Below are positions 41,223 through 47,976 of a stretch of DNA of 47,976 nucleotides, piece by piece. A program made the position numbers and the translations under genes. The notes beneath the pieces were generated by a model that worked only from the letters and a program-made list of their open reading frames with translations, had not been told where the DNA came from and made no database searches. The DNA is from Tangfeifania diversioriginum (GTDB taxonomy: Bacteria; Bacteroidota; Bacteroidia; Bacteroidales; Prolixibacteraceae), in contig NZ_FQZE01000031.1 of the NCBI RefSeq assembly GCF_900141875.1, positions 1 through 47,976 of the forward strand, written 5' to 3'. Position 1 is the first letter of the stretch. Every line of letters starts with the position of its first letter.

Positions 41223-44200
41223 TTAAAATGTAATTTGAACTCCCAGCGTGTAATTCCTTGTAATCGGGTAAACATCTAAACTTTGAATTCCCGGTTCAAG
41301 ACCTGAAATATTAACTGTTGTAGGATCCAGCCCTGAATAATTGGTGAGTGTAAACACGTTTTTAACAGTTCCGTAAACCCTTAAGTTACTGATGTATTTA
41401 CTGGTAATCTGCGGTGTCCACCCCAGTGTCAGGTTGTTCAATTTCAGGTAATCGCCATTTTCAAGGAAATAATCGGTAATCACTTTTCCTGAAGTAATGT
41501 GACCGTTGCGGCCGTATGCATCCTCCAGCAGGTTAACTCCCGGTTCGGCAACCAATCCGTAATACATTTGGTAAAGATTCAGGATTTGGTAATCGAACCT
41601 GCCGGTAAAGTACAGCATCAAGTCGAAATTTTTATAGGTGAAATTATTGCCCCATGCCAGTTCCATACGAGGTGAACCGTGTCCCAGATAAGTTTTATCT
41701 GAATCGCTGGCTTCATTTGACGCATCAATTTTTTCAGTACCAACTTCACCGTTCTCCCAAACCAGAATATTACCGGCATCGTCCACACCTGCATATTTAT
41801 ACCCGTAGAAACTACCAATTTCTGTGTCGTCTTCCAATCTTTGGGCGTTTCCTGGGTTACCCGGCGAAGGCAGCCAGTACCTTTCCATGTATCCTTTTGT
41901 AAAGGTTTCGTTGGAAAATTTATCGAGTTTCGATTTTATATACGAAGCTGTAACGTTGGTTGAATAGGTAAAATCGTTGGTTTGAACAGCATCCCAATTC
42001 ACCATTAACTCCACACCGCGTGAGCTTGTAGTTGCCACGTTGGTGAAAATCTGGTCGTGAAGATATGGAGGAACCGGTGCATCGTAATTAGAAATAACGT
42101 CTTTCCCTTTACGAATAAATGCATCGACGCTACCTGAAAGACTACTGTTGAACAATTCGAAATCAACACCGAAGTTGTACGAAATTTGTTTTTCCCATCT
42201 TAAATTTGGGTTGGGGTTATTGGCCGGGCCATACACCTGAATCCATTCGCCCTCGTCGTTCTGCCATCTTCCGTAACCGGTATAACGTGCCAAAGAAGCG
42301 TAGCGGCCAAATCCTGAACGACCGGTTTCACCGTACGACAGCCTTACTTTTAAATCATCAACAGCAGTACTTCCTTCGAGGAAAGGCATTTCGGAGAGTC
42401 TCCATGCAGCAGAAGCCGCTGGGAACATTCCCCATTTGTTGTCTTTACCGAATTTTGAATTCCCCTCGTACCTCATCGATGCTGTAAAAAGGAGCAAGTC
42501 GTCATAAGAGTAGTTGGCACGTCCAAAGAAGGCAATTGTTTTTTCTTTGCTTCTCCACGAATCCATTCCAAGGCGACCTTCTTCAAGGTTCCATTCACCG
42601 GCACTCAAATTATTATATGTGAAAGCATCGGAAATGAAGTCCATGTTTTCGGCCCAAAATCCAAAATTGTTGAATTCCTGGTACGAATAACCGCCCATCA
42701 CTTTCAGGAAGCTTTTGTCCCATTCGGCAAAATAGTTACCAATCCATTCAATGGTATAATCTTCCCAGTCTTCGCTCTGGAGCCTGGCACGGCCTGTACG
42801 CATGTTGTCAATCGATTCTTTCGATTTTGAATTATAATATTCCCTCTTGTACATGTGCTGTTTCTGGCGAGCCAGTTTAATTTCGGTATTCAGGTTCCGA
42901 AGCAGGTTCATCTTAATGTTGAAATCGATGATTGAATATTCCTGGTCGGCACCGTTTTCACGCTCCATTAAATCCTGAATTGGGTTATATGTGTCGTAGC
43001 CGTACATGCGGTAATACCCTGAAGGTTCATTTTCGTCGTAAACCGGAATTGTTGGATTCAACTTAACGGCCTGCTGGAATACGCCGTAGTTTGTATATTC
43101 TTCGGCCGCATCTTTATACGAGAGATTTCCGCTAAGTTCGAGAAAACCATCAAGTGCTTTTTGTTCGAAACTTGCCCTGATACCTGCTTCCTGACGATCG
43201 GATGCGATATCGATAGCAGTTTTATCGCGGAAATTGGCAGAAATCCGGAAAATGGTATTTTCGTTACCACCTGATGCAGAAATGTAGTGATTCTGGCCGA
43301 AATTGTCTTTTCGCAACAGTTCATCGTACCAGTCAGTCCTTGCGCCACGGTCAACATCGATTCCATGTTCCAGGAACTGATCGGCAGATAAAATATCGGG
43401 ACGGTTTGCCACTACATCGTGATCGATGTAACTGTCGTAAGTTATTACCACATCGCCCGATTTTCCTCTTTTGGTTTGAATAAGGATAACACCGTTGGCC
43501 GCCCTTGATCCATAAATTGCAGCAGCAGAACCGTCTTTAAGCACGGTCATCGACTCAATATCCTGCTGTGCGATGTTGCGGAGATTACCTCCGGGAACGC
43601 CGTCGATAATAATCAGCGGACCATTGCCTGCATCGATCGATGAAGAACCGCGAATCTGCACGTTGGTCCCGCTGTTCGGATCGGCTTCAGCAGTATTTGA
43701 GATAGAGACACCTGATACTTTTCCGTCCATCATTTGTAAAGGGTTGTTTACAGCTCCCTGCAACAAATCTTTTTCAGAAACACTTGAAACGGCACTTGTC
43801 AACTCGCGTTTTTGAATAGAACCATATCCCACAACAACAACTTCATCCACATCAAATGTTTCATCCTGTAAAGTGACATCAATAGTAGATCTTCCATTGA
43901 TTTCAACTTCAACCGACTGCATTCCCACAAACGAGAACTGCAGTGCTTCAGCACTTGCCGGAACATTCAGCTTGTATTTTCCGTCAACATCGGTTACAGT
44001 GCCAAGGGTTGTACCTTTAACAACAATGGTAACTCCTGGCAGTGGCTGTCCTGAATTATCAGTTACCATACCGGAAACAGTACTTTGCTGATCGGTAGCT
44101 TTTACGGTTTTTGTCTCCTTTTCATTCATCTCTTCAGGATACAAAATAATGTGCCGGTCGTGAATTCCGAATTCAACGCCTGTACCAGCAAAAATCAATT

Positions 44201-44492
44201 TTAATGATTCTTCGATGGTTTTTTTGTTGATGTCAACGGATACTTCCCTGTCGAGATTAATATACCCCGGGCTGTAAGCAAACCGGAATTCCGACTGACT
44301 TTCTATGGCATCCAGCACTTCGGACACCTTTGCATTTCGCATTTCGAGCGAAAGTTTTGTGGACTGACTGTAAACACTTGCAGAAACCTGCATCAATCCA
44401 ACCAATAAGAACAAAAATGTTAATTTCATAAATCTTAAACATTTGTCCCAGAATGAGGGGGTTTTACTCCCCGTAATTCGGATTTTCTTCAT
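41223..44492 (-). CDS. SusC/RagA family TonB-dependent transporter with STN domain
   Basis: A 1089-residue outer-membrane transporter with a signal peptide (about 22-43), an STN domain (about 45-118, KLSLEMRNAKVSEVLDAIE), a CarboxypepD_reg domain (about 138-220), and a plug with VVVVGYGSIQKRELTSAVS and MTVLKDGSAAAIYGSRAANGVI. The barrel ends TLGVQITF. Like the other SusC it should both import the glycan and signal through its FecR. It is clearly a paralogue of the SusC at 19894-23130, but the barrel sequences differ, implying a different ligand. Confidence 0.93.
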   Translation of the reverse strand: MKKIRITGSKTPSFWDKCLRFMKLTFLFLLVGLMQVSASVYSQSTKLSLEMRNAKVSEVLDAIESQSEFRFAYSPGYINLDREVSVDINKKTIEESLKLIFAGTGVEFGIHDRHIILYPEEMNEKETKTVKATDQQSTVSGMVTDNSGQPLPGVTIVVKGTTLGTVTDVDGKYKLNVPASAEALQFSFVGMQSVEVEINGRSTIDVTLQDETFDVDEVVVVGYGSIQKRELTSAVSSVSEKDLLQGAVNNPLQMMDGKVSGVSISNTAEADPNSGTNVQIRGSSSIDAGNGPLIIIDGVPGGNLRNIAQQDIESMTVLKDGSAAAIYGSRAANGVILIQTKRGKSGDVVITYDSYIDHDVVANRPDILSADQFLEHGIDVDRGARTDWYDELLRKDNFGQNHYISASGGNENTIFRISANFRDKTAIDIASDRQEAGIRASFEQKALDGFLELSGNLSYKDAAEEYTNYGVFQQAVKLNPTIPVYDENEPSGYYRMYGYDTYNPIQDLMERENGADQEYSIIDFNIKMNLLRNLNTEIKLARQKQHMYKREYYNSKSKESIDNMRTGRARLQSEDWEDYTIEWIGNYFAEWDKSFLKVMGGYSYQEFNNFGFWAENMDFISDAFTYNNLSAGEWNLEEGRLGMDSWRSKEKTIAFFGRANYSYDDLLLFTASMRYEGNSKFGKDNKWGMFPAASAAWRLSEMPFLEGSTAVDDLKVRLSYGETGRSGFGRYASLARYTGYGRWQNDEGEWIQVYGPANNPNPNLRWEKQISYNFGVDFELFNSSLSGSVDAFIRKGKDVISNYDAPVPPYLHDQIFTNVATTSSRGVELMVNWDAVQTNDFTYSTNVTASYIKSKLDKFSNETFTKGYMERYWLPSPGNPGNAQRLEDDTEIGSFYGYKYAGVDDAGNILVWENGEVGTEKIDASNEASDSDKTYLGHGSPRMELAWGNNFTYKNFDLMLYFTGRFDYQILNLYQMYYGLVAEPGVNLLEDAYGRNGHITSGKVITDYFLENGDYLKLNNLTLGWTPQITSKYISNLRVYGTVKNVFTLTNYSGLDPTTVNISGLEPGIQSLDVYPITRNYTLGVQITF

Positions 44493-44552
44493 AATTTTAC
44501 CAATGATTTAGTGTATAAATAATTTATTTATCATTTGCCGATGGTAAATAAG

Positions 44553-44578
44553 ACCGGGAGTGTTGCCGCACTTCCGGT
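44553..44578. terminator. Hairpin between fecR and susC, second module
   Basis: ACCGGGAGTG (44553-44562) pairs with CACTTCCGGT (44569-44578) with one wobble. In the minus direction it is followed by CTTATTT. It matches the position and partly the sequence of the hairpin at 23177-23209. Confidence 0.65.
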
Positions 44579-44588
44579 TACTTTTACT

Positions 44589-45596
44589 TTATCGATCGAC
44601 CTTTCTCATTTTTTCTTCATCAATTTTTAATTCAATAACATCATTTTGCTGAATGGCTTTCACCGGCGTAATTTGCTCCATTACCCGGATAATTTCTTCC
44701 AGCCGTTCATTCTCTATGGTAAAAGTGTACCTGAAATCTTCTATTTCCTTATCGTAAATAAATTCCTGATTATACCTGATTTCCAAACGTTTTACCACGT
44801 CTTTCAACGGTTGATCATAAATATTTATCATCCCCTCTTTCCATGCGGTAAACCGTGAGGTATTTACATCGTTAACTTGCAGGGCTGAATTTTCTTTACT
44901 GAATTGTGCCCTTTGCCCGGATTCCATTTCGGAGAAAGTTGTTTTGGCCACGGGGTTGACCAGTTCAACAGTGCCTTCTTCCAATACAACGTCAATTGAT
45001 TCCTCCCATGAATAGGCGGCTACATTGAATTTGGTCCCCAAAACCCTCACGTACAAATCATTGCAATTCACAACCAGGGGTAGTTCTGCATTTTTCGCCA
45101 CATCGAAATAGGCTTCGCCGCTAAGTTCAACCTGGCGGTTTTGCTCTGCATAAAAGTTGTTGTATGAAATCCGTGAACCTGAATTGAGCCAGACGAGAGA
45201 GCCATCGGGGAGTTCAATTTTTGAAATCTGCCCGTTTTCGGCAATAACGCTTGTTGTTGTTTCCTGAATATTCCTTGAAGATTGTCCTGAGAAATGCCAA
45301 ACTGCTGTTCCAATACTAAGTGCAAAAAAGAAGATGGCAGCATACCTGAAAAACTGTTGGGTTTTTAGGGATTCCTGCCATCTGTTGTAACTTTTTTGCC
45401 ACAATTTTTCCTGAAGCCGGTTCCAGCTCTCCTCGCCACCAACGGTAATCTGTCCGTTCTTCAGGCCTTTTCTCCATTCTAACTTGTAACTATGAAAAAC
45501 TATGCGATTCTCTTTTTTTCGAAGCCACTGTAACAATTCTGCTTTTTCAGAATCAGTTGCCGAACCTTCAAGGTATTTAAAAATTAATGTTCGCAT
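44589..45596 (-). CDS. FecR family anti-sigma factor
   Basis: A 335-residue inner-membrane protein with a cytoplasmic N-terminus (1-80), a transmembrane helix (about 83-101, FFRYAAIFFFALSIGTAVWHF) and a periplasmic FecR domain (about 125-235, KIELPDGSLVWLNSGSRISYNNFY and FDVAKNAELPLVV). The C-terminal DUF4974-like part (PLKDVVKRLEIRYNQEFIYD) would contact SusC. It should sequester the sigma factor encoded upstream until the receptor is occupied. It is shorter than the other FecR, mostly in the linker after the membrane helix. Confidence 0.92.
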   Translation of the reverse strand: MRTLIFKYLEGSATDSEKAELLQWLRKKENRIVFHSYKLEWRKGLKNGQITVGGEESWNRLQEKLWQKSYNRWQESLKTQQFFRYAAIFFFALSIGTAVWHFSGQSSRNIQETTTSVIAENGQISKIELPDGSLVWLNSGSRISYNNFYAEQNRQVELSGEAYFDVAKNAELPLVVNCNDLYVRVLGTKFNVAAYSWEESIDVVLEEGTVELVNPVAKTTFSEMESGQRAQFSKENSALQVNDVNTSRFTAWKEGMINIYDQPLKDVVKRLEIRYNQEFIYDKEIEDFRYTFTIENERLEEIIRVMEQITPVKAIQQNDVIELKIDEEKMRKVDR

Positions 45597-45689
45597 TTAA
45601 TGTAATGTCATTAGGAGTACAACCTGCCATAGAGAAACCCTACCCCCTCATCAAAAAAATTTATAAGAAAATTTTAAAAAAGTTTTTTT

Positions 45690-46283
45690 TCAGCTGAGAA
45701 GCAAAAGAATAATAACTACCATCGACGGATATTGCTTCATTAGTTTATCGCGGATTTGCAATTTGGCTTTTGATATTTGTTTTTCAATCATTTTAACACT
45801 AATTCCCAACTCTTCGGCAACCTCTTTTTGTTTTTTACCCTGTATTTTACAAGCTACAAACACCTGCTTCATTTTTTCAGGAAGCTCGTCCACTGCTTCC
45901 CTAAACGATTCAATTAACATTTCCTCGATACTTTTTTCTTCTTTTTCAGAAAAATCAAGTTGGTACAGGTACTGTAGTTCATTCACATCCAGATTTTCGA
46001 TTTCCACCTTGCGATCCTCAATTTTTTTTGATTTCAACACATTTAAACACCGATTGCGCAAAATCACAAAAATGAAACTCTCGATTGACTTTTCAGGATT
46101 TATCGATTTTCGTTTTTCCCACAACGTAATGAAACATTCCTGAATGACATCTTCCACCTCATTGTCGTCAGCAATAAAAAGCTTGCAATAGCCACGCATG
46201 CGCGGATACAGTAACCGGAACACCTCTTTGAAAGCAGCAGGTTTCCCGGTTTTTAATTGCTTTTTTGTTTCAAAATCGAACAT
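45690..46283 (-). CDS. ECF RNA polymerase sigma factor
   Basis: A 197-residue sigma-70 family protein starting MFDFETKKQL. Region 2 includes LYPRMRGYCKLFIADDNEVEDVIQECFITLWEKR and region 4 includes ELPEKMKQVFVACKIQGKKQKEVAEELGISVKMIEKQISKAK. I place the start at the ATG at 46283; a TTG two codons upstream (46289) also keeps the frame. A short hydrophobic C-terminal tail (VVIILLLLS) is present, as in other PUL-linked sigma factors. It is the first gene of the large PUL and is controlled by the FecR downstream. Confidence 0.92.
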   Translation of the reverse strand: MFDFETKKQLKTGKPAAFKEVFRLLYPRMRGYCKLFIADDNEVEDVIQECFITLWEKRKSINPEKSIESFIFVILRNRCLNVLKSKKIEDRKVEIENLDVNELQYLYQLDFSEKEEKSIEEMLIESFREAVDELPEKMKQVFVACKIQGKKQKEVAEELGISVKMIEKQISKAKLQIRDKLMKQYPSMVVIILLLLS

Positions 46284-46523
46284 CGACAACCGGTATTGAA
46301 ATCTTTAATAATTAAAAGGATGCAATATTAATTGTTTTTTAAGGAACGGTAATAATTATTTGATTTTTCACGCAAAAACTAAACCAAGTGTTAATTCAAA
46401 TCTCTTCAATAATTTTATTGACCATTGCATTTCCGTTAGCGTTTGCCATAAGAAAAACAGACCAGATTCAACACAAAATTCGGGCTAAATCATTAATTTC
46501 GCAATCGAAAAAAAACAGAAACA

Positions 46524-47720
46524 ATGCAATACATAAATTTAGCTGACAACATTTATTTTTTGGGATACAATGACCGCCGCACAAACCTGTTTGAAAATAT
46601 CTGGCCCATTCCGCACGGAATTTCATACAACTCGTACCTGATTGTGGATGAAAAAATCACACTGATTGACACGGTTGAACGGTCGTTTATTGATGAATAT
46701 TTAGAAAGCATCGAAGAAATTATTGGCAACCGCCCCATCGATTACCTGGTGATAAACCACATGGAACCGGATCATTCGGGAGCGCTGAAAGCCATCGTTA
46801 ATAAATATCCTGAAATTACGCTGGTTGGCAATAAAAAGACGTTTGCATTTGTGGAGAGTTTTTACATGGAGCCGGAGAATGTGCACATGGTTCACGACAA
46901 CGATGTGCTCGAACTCGGCAAACACCGGCTGCAGTTTCAAACCATACCCATGGTGCACTGGCCCGAAACCATGGTAACTTTTGAAGAAACCAACAATATC
47001 CTTTTCTCCGGCGATGCGTTCGGCAGTTACGGCACACTCGACGGCGGCATTTTCGACGATGAAATCAACCTCGATTTTTATGAAATTGAAGTGATGCGCT
47101 ATTTTACCAACATCGTTGGGAAATATTGTCCGCACACCCAGCGCGCCATCAAAAAACTGGCACCGCTCAACATTAAAATGATTGCCGCCACTCACGGCCC
47201 CATCTGGCGCACCGACCTCGACTGGGTGCTGACCCGTTACAACAAGTGGAGTTCGTACGACCTCGACAAAGGAGTGGTGATTGTTTACGGCTCAATGTAC
47301 GGAAATACGCAAAAAATGGCGGAAGTTATCGCCCGCCGGCTGGCCGAAAAAGGCATTAAAAACATTCGGGTTTACGATGCCTCCAAAACGCATTCATCCT
47401 ACATTATCAACGATATTTTCAAATACAAAGGATTTATTGTTGGAAGTCCGGCCTACAACAACGCGCTTTTTCCAAATGTACAGACTTTACTTTCAACCAT
47501 TGAGCACATGGCACCGAAAAACCATTACCTCGGCATTTTCGGAAACTTTGCCTGGAACGGCGGCGGGGTGAAAAACCTGAAACTCTTTGCTGAGAATATC
47601 AAATGGGAGCAAGTGTATGAACCGATTGAAGAAAAAGGATCACTGAAAAAAGAGCGCAAAGAGGAACTGCTAAAACTGGCCGATGCCATGGCAGAAAAAC
47701 TGCACGCAGACTTTGAATAA
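46524..47720 (+). CDS. fprA: Flavodiiron protein (FprA, A-type flavoprotein)
   Basis: A 398-residue cytoplasmic enzyme reducing oxygen to water and/or nitric oxide to nitrous oxide. Residues 1-250 are a metallo-beta-lactamase-like diiron domain with ligands His79-x-Glu81-x-Asp83 (HMEPDH), His145 (VHWPET), Asp164 (SGDAFGSYG) and a His at about 225 (THGPIW). Residues about 255-398 are a flavodoxin domain with the FMN loop GSMYGNTQKM. There is no C-terminal rubredoxin or flavin-reductase extension, so it needs an external electron donor. It is a single gene read away from the PUL and fits an anaerobe or microaerobe protecting itself from oxygen. Confidence 0.93.
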   Translation: MQYINLADNIYFLGYNDRRTNLFENIWPIPHGISYNSYLIVDEKITLIDTVERSFIDEYLESIEEIIGNRPIDYLVINHMEPDHSGALKAIVNKYPEITLVGNKKTFAFVESFYMEPENVHMVHDNDVLELGKHRLQFQTIPMVHWPETMVTFEETNNILFSGDAFGSYGTLDGGIFDDEINLDFYEIEVMRYFTNIVGKYCPHTQRAIKKLAPLNIKMIAATHGPIWRTDLDWVLTRYNKWSSYDLDKGVVIVYGSMYGNTQKMAEVIARRLAEKGIKNIRVYDASKTHSSYIINDIFKYKGFIVGSPAYNNALFPNVQTLLSTIEHMAPKNHYLGIFGNFAWNGGGVKNLKLFAENIKWEQVYEPIEEKGSLKKERKEELLKLADAMAEKLHADFE

Positions 47721-47809
47721 GGTGCAGCGGATTCCGATCCGCTGATAAAAAAAATGAGTGAATCAAAGATCACTCTCACCTGAATACGCGGATCGGAATC
47801 CGCGCCACC
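47721..47809. repeat. REP-like palindrome cluster after fprA
   Basis: CAGCGGAT-TCCG-ATCCGCTG (47725-47744) and CGCGGAT-CGGA-ATCCGCG (47787-47804) are each palindromic. They are also reverse complements of each other: 47721-47742 matches the complement of 47788-47809 at 20 of 22 bases. Between them GAGTGA pairs with TCACTC. Two inverted REP units enclosing a third hairpin form a BIME-like element. It may also act as the terminator of fprA. Confidence 0.7.
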
Positions 47810-47897
47810 CGGAAAGAATAGTTTGCAAGCCTCAGCCTTCCTTCACTTCGCGGGAAATAGCCCTTTTTACCAACTGGTTTAAGAAACTGTTTAAATT

Positions 47898-47976
47898 TTA
47901 ATTGCGAATTCTATTAAGCATTAATTTTATCATAGCAAGTTGGATCATAGCTTCACTTGTATTAGTATTGTATTCA
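47898..47976 (-). mobile_element. 3' end of an IS5-like transposase gene, cut by the window edge
   Basis: On the minus strand the frame entering at the right edge reads EYNTNTSEAMIQLAMIKLML followed by NRIRN and stop (TAA at 47900-47898). The block TSEAMIxxAMIxLML is the usual C-terminus of IS5-family DDE transposases. GAAACTGTTTAAATTT (about 47883-47898) directly after the stop resembles the terminal inverted repeat of such elements, so the IS boundary is probably near 47882. The rest of the element lies outside the window. Confidence 0.65.

Noticed and set aside
45690-46289. TTG start at 46289 for the second sigma factor
   Set aside because: It adds only two residues before an ATG at 46283, which gives the usual start of the family.
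46701-47195. Minus-strand open frame (164 codons) over fprA
   Set aside because: It is a shadow of the diiron domain, whose metal ligands are all present on the plus strand.

Overview
The window comes from a Bacteroidota genome, most likely an environmental member of the order Marinilabiliales (Prolixibacteraceae-like). This rests on SusC/SusD pairs, FecR/ECF-sigma regulation of TonB receptors, glycoside hydrolase lipoproteins, and several matches to the Bacteroidota promoter (TTTG, 19 bases, TAnnTTTG). The genus is an inference from gene style, not a search result.

Layout. (1) 1-3629: a sialic-acid-type operon on the minus strand, with a FadR-type regulator, N-acetylneuraminate lyase and a SusC-like receptor. 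The receptor reading frame breaks off near the left edge in palindrome-rich DNA. (2) 3691-6839: a DUF4249 lipoprotein with its TonB-dependent receptor. (3) 7218-9374 (+): an elongation factor G paralogue of the EF-G2 type that lacks the catalytic His of the GTPase. (4) 9605-11239: an accessory stretch with a HigB/HigA toxin-antitoxin pair and a secreted trypsin-like protease flanked by attC-like or cassette-like inverted repeats. (5) 11426-13626: the two subunits of an indolepyruvate:ferredoxin oxidoreductase. (6) 13756-16515: a broken 3' piece of yjbQ, an AT-rich orphan membrane protein gene, an intact yjbQ, yccF and a 51-residue small protein gene. (7) 16737-25139: sigma, FecR, SusC, SusD and a sulfatase. 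(8) 25261-46283: a large polysaccharide utilisation locus with sigma, FecR, SusC, SusD, GH125, GH2, GH127, a putative clan GH-A enzyme, GH43, a sialidase-fold protein with a CBM9-like domain, two more GH43 proteins and a GH76-GH43 fusion. (9) 46524-47720 (+): a flavodiiron protein, followed by a REP-like palindrome cluster and the 3' end of an IS5-like transposase running off the right edge.

How the genes work together. Both PUL modules read right to left. In each, an ECF sigma factor is followed by a FecR anti-sigma factor, a hairpin, a SusC with an N-terminal STN signalling domain, SusD, a strong terminator-like hairpin, and then enzymes. Ligand loading of SusC should signal through FecR to release the sigma factor. 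The enzymes of the larger module point to an alpha-1,6-mannan backbone (GH76, GH125) carrying furanosyl branches such as arabinofuranose or galactofuranose (GH43, GH127, GH2, sialidase-fold protein). The smaller module, with one formylglycine-type sulfatase, suggests a sulfated glycan. The exact substrates cannot be read from the sequence.

The most notable points are the EF-G2 without its catalytic His; the yjbQ gene that appears twice, one copy only as a 3' remnant across an AT-rich insert; the GH76-GH43 fusion in a mannan-plus-furanoside locus; a textbook FadR-type operator sitting on a textbook Bacteroidota promoter; the attC-like structure beside the protease; and several large intergenic hairpins, one a perfect 20-bp stem inside the PUL.
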